In this document: positions 54,243-63,369 of the stretch, piece after piece
How the letters are laid out: each line of letters begins with the position of its first letter
How positions within the stretch are numbered: the stretch's first letter is position 1
Assembly (NCBI GenBank): GCA_041751935.1
Contig: JBGSIA010000006.1
Location: 38,666-102,665, forward strand
Source of the DNA: JBBSJZ01 sp041751935
Lineage (GTDB): Bacteria; Planctomycetota; Planctomycetia; Pirellulales; Pirellulaceae
Length of the DNA: 64,000 nucleotides
Reading direction: 5' to 3'
Notes under the pieces: model-generated
Told to the model about the DNA's origin: nothing
Databases searched by the model: none
The model's input: only the letters and a program-made list of their open reading frames with translations
Made by a program: the position numbers and the translations under genes

Positions 54243-55459
54243 ATGGCTCGTCAAAAGAGCGACGCACCGTCCTACCGTTACCACATTTCTGGTCAAGCCC
54301 GCGTCACACTTGATGGTCGTGACTTCTTGCTAGGTGAGTACAACTCGCCGGGGTCGAAGGCCAAGTACTACGCCCTGCTGGCGGAATACAACGCTAACGG
54401 CAAACGTGCTCCAGAAATTGCATCCACACTATTAGCGAAATCACCAATCACGGTTCGCAGTGTAACCGCAGAATATCGCGAGTATGTCAAGGTAAAGTAC
54501 GCTCACGACAAGGCTCGAAGAAAACACTACGAAGGACTTTGCCAGCTGCTCGAAATTGAATGCGGTGATCTACCCGCCGAAGAGTTTGGACCACGTCGGC
54601 TAGCAGAGATTCGCGAAGTATTCGTCGCCTCGGGAAATAACCGAACGTATGTAAATTCGCAAACCAGAGTGATCTGCAAGATCTTTCAATATGCGGTCGG
54701 TCGGGAACTCGTAGACGTAAATGTGCTGATTCGTCTCAAGACGCTCGAGCCTTTACGACTGGGAGATTCTTTGGCTCCCGAACCGAAACGGCGTCAACCA
54801 GTCGACCTCGCCACAGTGAAAGCAACGGCTGCTCATCTTTCACCTGTGCTAAAAGCGATGGTCCGTATGCAAGCCAGTACAGGGATGCGATCCTCTGAGG
54901 TATGCAGAATCCGTCCGTGTGATATCGATCAAACCATGCCAGACACATGGATCTACCGGCCGGAAAAACATAAGACGGCACACCATGGGATCACCAAAGC
55001 GGTTCCGATCGTCGGCGACGCCCGCCTCGCACTTACTCCATTCATGGAGAATCGTGCCTCCGACAGTTTTTGCTTTTCACCACGTGAATCGGTGCAGTGG
55101 TACCGCGATCAGCGAACAGCAAAGCGAGTCGTCTCAACATCCCTTGGCAATGGTCCAGGCCGAAAGCGAGACCGTGGTGGACTGAAAGAATCGACGCCAA
55201 GCGGAAACCCGGGCACAGGTTTTCGCGAGACAGCTATCGCCAAGCGGTGCAAAGCGCCGCGAAGCAAGCTGGAGTACCGCCCTGGACGCCTTACCAACTT
55301 CGTTATTCCGCTGCCACTATGGTCAGAGAAGCACTCGGTATCGAATCAGCCCAAGCACTGCTCGGTCACTCGCACGCATCAATGACTGAACACTATGCAA
55401 AGCAGACCGAAGAGAAAGCCATCGAGGCACCAAGATTGATTCGCGGCATCGGCGAATAA
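54243..55459 (+). pseudogene. Tyrosine recombinase (integrase), frameshifted
   Basis: A phage/ICE-type integrase split between two frames. The first frame (54243-55385) starts with an ATG preceded by GGAGAG and contains the N-terminal arm/core domain and the catalytic Arg in ASTGMRSSEVCRIRP, then a Lys in PEKHKTAHHG. The true C-terminus is in another frame (to 55459): KRKPGHRFSRDSYRQAVQ, WTPYQLRYSAATMVREA, GHSHASMTEHYAKQ with the GH box and the catalytic Tyr. Comparing with the usual layout, the shift is near 55165-55195. The motif that is usually HxLRH is YQLRY here, so the first His is replaced. The insertion next to tRNA-Pro is typical for an integrative element. Very probably inactive. 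Confidence 0.88.
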
Positions 55460-55879
55460 TTTTTCCCGAAGGCGACCAAAAGCGAGTTCTTGCCGGGGAT
55501 CGATCCCCGGCAGCTACGCTCATCTTCGCAACCCCTGTGATTAGGGCTGTCAATCATCCTCGGTCCGATCGTCGGCATTCCCACTTCCAGGCCGGACCCA
55601 GGCAACTGCGAACCTGCCCGATATTCGCCACCTTGACCGTCCACGATGCGTCCCGCATGCGCACAATCAGCGGGTTAATGCCACGAACTCTATAGTCCAC
55701 TCGCGGGATGCTACCACTATCGCACTCGCTTACCAACACGAGTTTGCTCGCGTGCCGGCGCGCGTCAGTCTCGCCTTTTTGGCATTATTGGATTTCTCTG
55801 CCAAAACGTGTGTTGACTTGCCTCGACATTTGTTGTCGATCGGCAACGTCATAAATGCACTACACATGCGAGAAAGAAA
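55460..55879. other. Spacer between integrase and DUF1580 gene
   Basis: About 420 bases; besides the 22-base palindrome at 55491-55512, no gene is supported. A/T-rich patches precede the next gene start. Confidence 0.4.
55491..55512. terminator. Perfect 22-base palindrome downstream of the integrase
   Basis: TGCCGGGGATC and its exact reverse complement meet without a loop (11-base half-sites). It starts 32 bases after the integrase stop. It may be a terminator hairpin, a dispersed repeat or a recombinase-binding dyad. Confidence 0.6.
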
Positions 55880-56398
55880 ATGGTCGCCCCTATAGGTAAC
55901 ACCACGCCAAACGAAAACAATCCACTGGACCTACTGACCGAGGATGTGATCCGGCTGAACCAAGTCCCCGCTGAACTACCGCAACGTGTCGACATTTCAA
56001 CGGTATGGCGATGGGTCCAGCGTGGTGCCGGCGGGGTCAAACTCGAAACGGTCAACATTGGGGGCAAAAAGCTTACTGGCCGTCAAGCGCTGACGCGATT
56101 TATCTGCGCAACTCCCCAAAAAGGAGTCTCAGGAGTAATGAACATAAATTGCACTTGGGCAACGCCGTTGTCAAACAGCTGGATACAACTTTCCGCAGAA
56201 CGTTGTGATCAGTCACTGGTCGTTACGTTCGCACGGCGCACCGAAAAGGAATCGTCGCCTGAGAAGACCAGCCACATCGTCTTGCCATCCTCGCTGATCC
56301 ATTTGGGAGGTAAACTGCTGCTCTCACCGGGGCCGACATCCCAATTCCTGGTGAAGTACGCGGTTGTCCATGGGCCCCAAGGTTCAGGGGCGTCGTAA
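55880..56398 (+). CDS. DUF1580-type helix-turn-helix protein with a run-on tail
   Basis: A 172-residue frame. Its first 85 residues have the planctomycete DUF1580 pattern: LLTEDVIRLNQVPAELPQR, ISTVWRWVQRGAGGVKLETV, NIGGKKLTGRQALTRFI, probably a small DNA-binding/excisionase-like protein that often lies next to integrases. After about residue 88 the composition changes, and from 56209 on it reads antisense through the 3' end of the opposite gene, so the original stop was likely lost. It would have been about 90 residues. Confidence 0.65.
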   Translation: MVAPIGNTTPNENNPLDLLTEDVIRLNQVPAELPQRVDISTVWRWVQRGAGGVKLETVNIGGKKLTGRQALTRFICATPQKGVSGVMNINCTWATPLSNSWIQLSAERCDQSLVVTFARRTEKESSPEKTSHIVLPSSLIHLGGKLLLSPGPTSQFLVKYAVVHGPQGSGAS

Positions 56399-58368
56399 AC
56401 GCCGAAGCCGCCTTCGAACCGCATATCTCCTTTCTGACCCGCAAACGCAAGGTTTTCCGACGGAATGATCTGGCACCAAATGTAGCGTTCCAAACCCGCG
56501 TTGTAGCTGATGCCCGATCGGTAGCAGTTGCCCGCGTGCTCAAAGACCGCGGCCCGCTTGTCGATATCCTTTGTCCAGACGGGTTGGTCGTCTGTGTTCC
56601 GTTCGACGAAGAATTCATAAGCATCCCGCTCGGCGATTTTTCCCTTGTGAACTCGCATCAGAATGAATCGGTCGGCGGGCTGGTAGGCACTGGAGCCGTC
56701 GTGCGTAACGAGGTAAACGAAATCGTCTCGCGCGCCAGAATAATTCTGGCCGAAGCTCAAAAACGTGGGATAGCCGAGCGACTCGAACCTCCAGGCTGCC
56801 TCGGTCCATGTTTTCCCGTGGTCTTTTGACCAGGCGAGCTGGCTTTGGTTTCCTTGGCGGTCGGCGTTGCGCAGAAACATGTACAACGTTCCTTCAACCA
56901 TCAGCATCCCGCATGCCTTGCGGCCGCGAGGACCGGCACCCAGCTCCTCGATCTGTGAGCGGACATTGATGCCCTTGATCTTCGGCGGGTCACCTTCCAC
57001 TCGCCCTAGGCCCAGGCTGAGTTTTTCGTCGACACGCGGCTCGAAGCCCCAGCCATCGCCGTAGGCTGTGTACAAGTGGCCGTCGTCGCCCCAGGTCAGC
57101 GGCCAGTTGTCGCTTCCGCGTCCCAAGCGGATGATCTCGTCTTTCGGAGCCCACTCGATTTCGGTGATCAGCGGACTCGGAGGATAGGGCGCTTCGGAGT
57201 CCGAATAAGCAACGAACTGGTAACCCTTCAATGTCTGGCCGGCGTCGCTGGTGTTCTCTGACGGATCTGCGGCGGCGACGATTGGTCCCAGGAATGGCTT
57301 GAGGACATTGTAGAGATCGGCACCTTCGTCGCGCTGCCACTTCCGGCCGCGTTCACCGCCGCGAACGACCACCAAATCGAGAGAAGGGATCACGATTAGC
57401 AGGCTGTCAAATAAACCCCATGCCCAGTAGGCGTCGCGGGGAACGTTTTCCAATGCGCCGTCCGCGTTGTTCCACCACAACAGACCGTAGTGGTCCGAGG
57501 CGTTGCCGTGGTCGTCGCCGGGCCACTCCGGCAGTCCGACGACCGCGTCAATGGTCTGCGTGGCGGTCGCTACGAAGTCCTCCGAGAGGATCTGCTGTTC
57601 CTTCCAACGCCCCTTCCGCAGGTAGAGATATCCCAGACGCGACAGGGCTTCGACATTCGCATGAATTCCTGCGCCGAACTCGCGGCGGGGAATACCTTCG
57701 ATCTGGTGGTCCCGATACTGGTTGTTCCGCCAGCGGAGGTCGTCCCGTTCGATCCCCAACGGCGTGAAGACCCGTTCGAACATCAAATCTTCCACATCCT
57801 GCTTGTATTGCAACGTGATGCATTCGGCAAGCCAGTTCGGTCCGCTGTCACTGTAATGCCAATACGTGCCGGGCTTGAACAAGAGTTCTTCAAAGCCGCC
57901 CGGCTTCTCGAACCCCGCGGTCTGCGTGGCCAGGTGCTGGATCGTGATTTCGTCGAGCCAACCGGTCTCGGCGTTTTCCGCAGGCGGTTCACCGAGCGTC
58001 GGATGATACTTGCGGGCAGGCGCCTGCAGTTCCATTTTTCCGTCCTTGATCGCGACACCGAGCATGGTGGCGCCGAACGACTTGGTCGCCGACTTGATGT
58101 CGTACCGTTCGCTTTGGTCGCCCCAGCGGAGCACGACCTTACCATGTCGCACGATCATCCCTGAGCCGCCGGCCGAGAGTGCGTATTCCTTGGCCTTGTC
58201 GAGCTTGACGGAATCGAGCTTCACGTCGGCTGGGTTAGCAGTGGGCCACTCCGGTGACGGCCATGGGATCTCTGCTGTGATTTCGATTCCTGTCTGCAGG
58301 ACAAAAATGGCAAGAAGCATAGAGGACAGAGGGCTCAATCTGGAGCGCACGGCAATTGGCTTCGGCAT
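56209..58368 (-). CDS. Secreted serine hydrolase (beta-lactamase/class C) fused to a DUF4185-like domain
   Basis: A 719-residue exported protein (signal peptide to about residue 32). Residues 40-370 are a penicillin-binding/esterase-like serine hydrolase: SATKSF contains the SxxK nucleophile, YSDSG stands for the YxN motif. The last 320 residues (from about GYQFVAYSDSEAPYPPSPLI) match DUF4185-like beta-propeller sequence (WGDDGHLYTAYGDGWGF, WSKDHGKTWTEAAWRFES). The substrate is unknown; esterase or peptidase activity is plausible. Its 3' end overlaps the DUF1580 run-on frame. The base composition looks richer in G and C than its neighbours, which fits transfer with the element. Confidence 0.85.
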   Translation of the reverse strand: MPKPIAVRSRLSPLSSMLLAIFVLQTGIEITAEIPWPSPEWPTANPADVKLDSVKLDKAKEYALSAGGSGMIVRHGKVVLRWGDQSERYDIKSATKSFGATMLGVAIKDGKMELQAPARKYHPTLGEPPAENAETGWLDEITIQHLATQTAGFEKPGGFEELLFKPGTYWHYSDSGPNWLAECITLQYKQDVEDLMFERVFTPLGIERDDLRWRNNQYRDHQIEGIPRREFGAGIHANVEALSRLGYLYLRKGRWKEQQILSEDFVATATQTIDAVVGLPEWPGDDHGNASDHYGLLWWNNADGALENVPRDAYWAWGLFDSLLIVIPSLDLVVVRGGERGRKWQRDEGADLYNVLKPFLGPIVAAADPSENTSDAGQTLKGYQFVAYSDSEAPYPPSPLITEIEWAPKDEIIRLGRGSDNWPLTWGDDGHLYTAYGDGWGFEPRVDEKLSLGLGRVEGDPPKIKGINVRSQIEELGAGPRGRKACGMLMVEGTLYMFLRNADRQGNQSQLAWSKDHGKTWTEAAWRFESLGYPTFLSFGQNYSGARDDFVYLVTHDGSSAYQPADRFILMRVHKGKIAERDAYEFFVERNTDDQPVWTKDIDKRAAVFEHAGNCYRSGISYNAGLERYIWCQIIPSENLAFAGQKGDMRFEGGFGVYDAPEPWGPWTTAYFTRNWDVGPGESSSLPPKWISEDGKTMWLVFSGDDSFSVRRANVTTSD

Positions 58369-58574
58369 GGTTCTCCTCTCTTTACTACGTCGGGTTCATT
58401 GCGAGGGCTGCCAACAGCCATAGAATAATGCAATCCTGCCATCAGCTGATCGACAATAGCCTTGGCATCTCAACCGAGCGAGAAAGGCAGTTGGATTCTG
58501 AACCAGCGCGGCGCTGGCTAGGCGACATCAACTGGCAATACAAAGCGACACGTGACGTAACACCGTCCCGGTGA

Positions 58575-58802
58575 TTGACGACTCGTTCCGCAACGGCGAT
58601 CGGAGTGGACATCAAACAAGCATCGTCGATCGAACACACATTTGTGGCTGGCTATACGAACGGTTACATATACTACGCACCGACAGCCGAGCAATTACTG
58701 AACCCCGGTGGTGCGCAGGATGATTGTGACTGTGTTCTAGCGACGAAGTGGCAACGCGTATATGAAAGTGAAGTTGCCAAGTTGATCAGCCAGCTGCAGT
58801 GA
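58575..58802 (+). pseudogene. C-terminal relic of a neutral ceramidase-like protein
   Basis: About 75 codons whose conserved part (DIKQASSIEHTFVAGYTNGY, then IYYAPTAEQLLNPGGAQDDC) resembles the end of neutral/alkaline ceramidase-like planctomycete proteins (GYxNGYxGYxPT). The N-terminal hundreds of residues are gone. The preceding 200 bases show no coding sign. It is probably what is left after the rearrangement that placed the hydrolase gene. Confidence 0.6.
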
Positions 58803-58835
58803 CCTTCCTAGCGTCTCTCCCCAAGGCTTGCGTGC

Positions 58836-61613
58836 TCACTCATCTCTGATTAAAGAAAACCTAATTTGAAACGGGTTATCATGCTCGGACGCCAATGCTT
58901 TGTTTGCGGCTATTGCAAAGTCGGAATACACTTCACGTTTGGTTGAGTAGTCAACACTTGCGCTGCCGCTGGCGTTGTCCACGTTTCTGCTGTTTAAATA
59001 GACACTCCAACGGTAGTTCCACATTTGTTGGGTCCCGTTTTCTGGAGGCCATTCCTTTGTCATCTCGACTTTCAATTCAACTCCAGACTCGCCGTTGTTG
59101 CGGATGGCGGTTAACTGGATACCCGTTTTACCTTCGGGCAAATCGTTGACGGTGACGAGTAAAAGGTCGACGAGCGCGATCTCCGACAACGGGTGTCCTT
59201 CAATGAATTCCAGTTGCTTTTTCAATTGTTCGGTCAAGGGTAACGATTCGTCCGCCACCGTAACTTTTGTTACTGTGACCGACAGTTTTTTTGCAAGGCT
59301 TCGAAACTCGGGCAGCCCCATTGGATGGGCAGGGTTCGCTTCAATTGCTTCGATCAATGCGGGAAGGGCTCCGATTCCAAGTTTCTCAACACCCTTCATT
59401 GCTGCATTTCGTTCGGCCTCGTCCGTGGCGGCTAGCAAACCTGTCAGTATCGGTTCCGTCTTCTCGAGCGGTAACCGCACAATCTTGCGGGACTCAAACT
59501 CGGGCGAGAGTTCGATGCCTACATTTTTCCGCCACAGGTTGATTGCACGCACACGTTGCGCTTCGACGATGTCAGACGCTGCGTTCGGATTGAACTTGTA
59601 TTTGTCCGGAAATCGTTCTGCCAAGACATAGCCTGCGACATCACAAATCCTTGGATCAGAAAAACTGAAGTCGCCCCAAGAGCCAGACAATCCTTCGCGG
59701 CGGTCAGTATCGCCTAATGCATTGATCAATAGCGACTCGATTTCCTTTTGCACCAGATCACCGACGGGCAGCATGGTGCTCGGAACATTTAACGCTCCGC
59801 CCAAACCAGTCGCAAACGAGGAGATTGATCCCCGGGATGTTCCGAAGGCCGTTACGATCTCGAATCGAGTTGTTATCGAGTGAACATGATAGTTGTTATG
59901 CAATGCCTTGGCACATTCTAGCGAGTCCTTTGACGTCAAAAACTGGACCAGTCGTTCAACGCCTTCCGCCATCGCCCCAGTCTTTGACGCGGTTTTGCCA
60001 GCGATTTCGGTTACGTTGTTCCATTCACGAATCATCGATTCGACCGCGACCTTTGGAATCATATTGTGTTGATCGATTTGATTTGCGGCCTCGACACGGC
60101 TCGACAAATCTGGTGAATTTTCCATTTGCACCATCAGAAACTCACCAGCAGGTTGACCCATTGAGCTTGCCAATGTGATCATTCGATTTCGAATCCAAAT
60201 CGACTTTGCGTTCTCTGTCCCAGTCGCGATCGCATCCAGTGCGACGTCAGGATACTTGTCGAGAAGTCGTTGGGCCTGATGCGCAGAGTTGTCGTCACCA
60301 AGTTTTGTGGCATCTACAAGAACTTGCTTTTCTCCTTTCGTCGTAACCTCTCGCCACCAATCCTCGACCTGCTTCTTCACGGCCATCTGCGCACCATCCT
60401 TGACCATCGCGCCGTTTGTGTAAGTTCTCTGATAGAAGTTGCGATTGGCGATACGGCAGAGAATCTGCTCAGCGCAATCTCCGACTCGTAAGACATGATG
60501 TGAGAAGTAGAAATCTCGGTGATATCCAACGGATCGAGTCAATCGCTGGTCATCGAGTGACTCTATAAGTTGTGGCACCGCGTCAAATCCGATTTCGACC
60601 AGTTGTTGAGCCGGACTCTTGGTTTGCCGTTGAACGTTTCCTATTTCTCCTAACTGCTCACTCACGTTAGCAAACCTATCGCCAAGGAAAATGTCACATT
60701 CACCGGGCTGCATAAACTGACGCCCATTCTGGTCACGCAGTCGAAAAATCAACTCAGCAACCTTTTCTTCAACTGTGAGCTTCTCGAAATCTACTTGCGC
60801 AACATGATCCTGTTCTTCGGCGAGCATTGTCCGAAGCATTATGGCCGTTAATTTTGCTCTTTCTGAATGTGTTGAATCCGGGTAGTTCTTTAAATACTTT
60901 TCGAGCTTTGCCAACAACTCGGCGCGAGATGGTTCCGTTTCGCCAAACTCAAGAATGATGCGCCAAATCGTCATGTTTGCCAGATCGTCAGAAAGCTTTT
61001 CCTGAAATGTTGCATTTGGCTTTGTCTTAATACGACTTAATCTCAACAATTCCGTGGCTGCCACCATCAACTGTTTCGACAGCTCAGGTTCTTGCTGTGC
61101 GGCACAGGCCCGCGCCAGAACCACAAACTCGGTCCCTTCATTAACTTGCCTCCCGAACGTTCGCCATACGTCGCGGTCCCGCGTTTCTCGTTCGGCGTGT
61201 TCCCGAAGAACTGTTCGGGCATATTCCGCCAGGTTTTCTCGTGCGAACTTCACGACAGTGTGGGCTGGGGCATCCGGCGGTGTGATCCTGAATGAACTTT
61301 CGCTAAGTGCCAACGTGAAAACGGAGAAACTATCATCGGATTCGTCCAATAAGAACGCGTGGATCACGTGGTTCTCCGGTTCACTCCCTGATGATTGGCT
61401 CCACCACCTCGTCGTCACTTTCACAAACGTCAAATTCGAATAGTCTTTAAATCCAAGTTGATCGAACCATTCAAAAATCGCTTCGTCCGCATGTATGGTC
61501 GGTTTCGTCGAAGGAGCCTGAGTGAGGGCCGGCCTTGTGTAGGACGTAACACTTAAAAGGCACGCGATTACCACTAAGCTGTAGAATCGATTTGCATAGC
61601 CGTGTGATATCAT
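58836..61613 (-). CDS. Large secreted protein with HEAT-like helical repeats, unknown function
   Basis: A 925-residue exported protein (hydrophobic core FYSLVVIACLLSVTSYT, then ALTQAPS). The middle is helix-rich, with several units such as SPAQQLVEIGFDAVPQLIES and GVEKLGIGALPALIEAIE that resemble HEAT repeats. The last 150 residues are beta-like. No catalytic motif is visible. It could be a scaffold outside the cytoplasm. The start ATG at 61613 precedes the signal sequence; a C-terminal RFSLIRDE ends it. Confidence 0.8.
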   Translation of the reverse strand: MISHGYANRFYSLVVIACLLSVTSYTRPALTQAPSTKPTIHADEAIFEWFDQLGFKDYSNLTFVKVTTRWWSQSSGSEPENHVIHAFLLDESDDSFSVFTLALSESSFRITPPDAPAHTVVKFARENLAEYARTVLREHAERETRDRDVWRTFGRQVNEGTEFVVLARACAAQQEPELSKQLMVAATELLRLSRIKTKPNATFQEKLSDDLANMTIWRIILEFGETEPSRAELLAKLEKYLKNYPDSTHSERAKLTAIMLRTMLAEEQDHVAQVDFEKLTVEEKVAELIFRLRDQNGRQFMQPGECDIFLGDRFANVSEQLGEIGNVQRQTKSPAQQLVEIGFDAVPQLIESLDDQRLTRSVGYHRDFYFSHHVLRVGDCAEQILCRIANRNFYQRTYTNGAMVKDGAQMAVKKQVEDWWREVTTKGEKQVLVDATKLGDDNSAHQAQRLLDKYPDVALDAIATGTENAKSIWIRNRMITLASSMGQPAGEFLMVQMENSPDLSSRVEAANQIDQHNMIPKVAVESMIREWNNVTEIAGKTASKTGAMAEGVERLVQFLTSKDSLECAKALHNNYHVHSITTRFEIVTAFGTSRGSISSFATGLGGALNVPSTMLPVGDLVQKEIESLLINALGDTDRREGLSGSWGDFSFSDPRICDVAGYVLAERFPDKYKFNPNAASDIVEAQRVRAINLWRKNVGIELSPEFESRKIVRLPLEKTEPILTGLLAATDEAERNAAMKGVEKLGIGALPALIEAIEANPAHPMGLPEFRSLAKKLSVTVTKVTVADESLPLTEQLKKQLEFIEGHPLSEIALVDLLLVTVNDLPEGKTGIQLTAIRNNGESGVELKVEMTKEWPPENGTQQMWNYRWSVYLNSRNVDNASGSASVDYSTKREVYSDFAIAANKALASEHDNPFQIRFSLIRDE

Positions 61614-62586
61614 TGTCCGAATCCCCTTTCTCAGACATAGAAACGATACGTACCCTCAACACATTCCTGACTATTGTGGCCCGTCACAGCAAAAACGTAC
61701 ATAGTTGCTGATTAAGGAAAGCGCACACAACTATGCCTCATCCTCAGAATCTGTGGTCAAAGAAAAGCACGGTCATTATCGAATTCAGAAAATGAGGTGC
61801 GTGCAGAGGTTGAGCGGCACTACCGGTAAGGTAGCTTTTTCGCACTCAGGTTTCAATGGTTTGTGTCTGCTGGCACGACTCGGTCAACTTGATGTGGTTC
61901 ACCTTCGAAAAGGATGGTGTCCATCTCTAGATACGACAGCATCAAGTTCACTCCATACGGCGTTCTCTGGCGACAACCCGGTAGAACTTCTAGCGGTGGC
62001 CAGCTTTTGATATCGATAAAAGGCATGACTCGCGTCCATCATCGTGCGGCGGAGAATGAGTGAGCAGCCCCCACATTCTAACCGTGTTGAGTTGTTCTCT
62101 CATACAGGATAAAGCCAGGTTGGTAGATTGAAATGCTCCGCTACCAGCTACCGTCATCGTTGACTCAACGTAAGCGAGAATCGGGTCCACGGTAAGCTGT
62201 AACAGATGTAACCAGCTATGTCCACAGCCCAAGTCGCAGATCGAGACGGCACCGCACACAACCTCTGAGGTCCAGTAGTTCGCAATCCGTCACAATTTGC
62301 AGTACCCACGTTGCGATTTCCACTGCACTATTTACGTAAATAGTGCAACCGACCTCGCTATCGACCGCGTCCAGCCGTACCGGGTGAATCACCCTCGCGA
62401 GAGAGTAGGAATGTGGTGAAGCGCCAATTCAAGTTGGCATTCTAGAAGTTGTCCCCATTTACCAAACTTGAACGACTGGACCCCACGGTATCCGCGAACT
62501 CATCCTCGAGCTTGCGAAGTTGGATCACTCCTTACAAGATGGCCCAGGACGTGCGAACGTGGTCCCAATACGTCGCCTATCCGCGA
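61614..62586. other. Gene-poor stretch of about 970 bases
   Basis: Short frames here lack natural composition or families. Its main feature is a perfect 24-base palindrome, listed separately. The rest may be old decayed DNA or regulatory sequence. Confidence 0.5.
62324..62347. promoter_or_regulatory. Perfect 24-base palindrome, operator-like
   Basis: The half-site TGCACTATTTAC is followed directly by its exact reverse complement, so the dyad is perfect over 24 bases with an ACGT centre. It lies in a gene-poor region, more than 200 bases from any called gene. A dimeric regulator site or a hairpin is possible. Confidence 0.6.
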
Positions 62587-63369
62587 TCAGCCATCGAGCA
62601 TATCCGCTGGCACTTCCCAATCATCGGTTTCAACTCGACGCCGGATGTGTTCGAGTTTGATGCGTTCGCAACTTCCGAGATAGACGAGACGATCGTAAGT
62701 GTGTCCGCCATGTTGCCGGCGGTTGGGTTCGAGCCGGCGACTTGCAACTGAATACGCTTGGTTCAGGCTTTTGGTGATGACTGTCACAGTTTTCTCGCCC
62801 AGCGTGATTAACTGCGGTTCAACGCGCATGATTTCGGCTTCCCGATCACTACCAAAAGTTTCTTCGGCTTTGATGGTGAGTTCCCCAAGAACATTGCAGC
62901 ACTCCAGTCGGCTGGCCTTGCCTGGTCGCATCCGTAGCTTCTCTAACAGACGAACGACGATTCGGGCGTCAGGAGCTGTCTCGCTTGGCGTTTGCAGCAG
63001 ATTCCGCACTTCATATGGACTCAGTCCGATAGCGAAGCGAGCTCCTTTCGGCAATAGGTGGAAATGCTCGGTCTGTTTGAACCACGACACGCCAGCCGGT
63101 GGCAGGCTGCCCAATTCTCGCTGCACAGAGGATTCGGATCGCAGTACGTCCCATAACCATTCGGCATCCGAGTGGTCAAAGTTAACCTGCTTCATCGCAG
63201 CCATCTCCTTGACAGAGACAAACCATGGCTGGAACTTGGGTAGAACACCTCGCTCGTTGAATTCATCGAGCGCATATCCACCCAGTTCGACTAACAAAGA
63301 CAGACGTTGCCAACGTGTCGTTGTGTCGAACAAGCGATACTGCTTGACGTTGGTATCAAGAGCTTTCAC
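62587..63369 (-). CDS. Protein of unknown function
   Basis: A 260-residue soluble protein with natural composition and no signal peptide. It starts MKALDTNVKQYRLFDTTTRW. The middle (HFHLLPKGARFAIGLSPYEV) and a C-terminal VYLGSCERIKLEHIRRRVET are charged and possibly DNA-contacting. No family recognised. A 224-codon frame on the other strand covers the same bases but is Ser/Arg/Thr-rich and looks like a shadow. It lies within disturbed DNA and could belong to a mobile element. Confidence 0.55.
   Translation of the reverse strand: MKALDTNVKQYRLFDTTTRWQRLSLLVELGGYALDEFNERGVLPKFQPWFVSVKEMAAMKQVNFDHSDAEWLWDVLRSESSVQRELGSLPPAGVSWFKQTEHFHLLPKGARFAIGLSPYEVRNLLQTPSETAPDARIVVRLLEKLRMRPGKASRLECCNVLGELTIKAEETFGSDREAEIMRVEPQLITLGEKTVTVITKSLNQAYSVASRRLEPNRRQHGGHTYDRLVYLGSCERIKLEHIRRRVETDDWEVPADMLDG

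Noticed and set aside
62449..62751. 100-codon plus frame ending VGFEPATCN
   Set aside because: The end resembles tRNA-derived artefacts, but no cloverleaf forms and the minus gene covers it.
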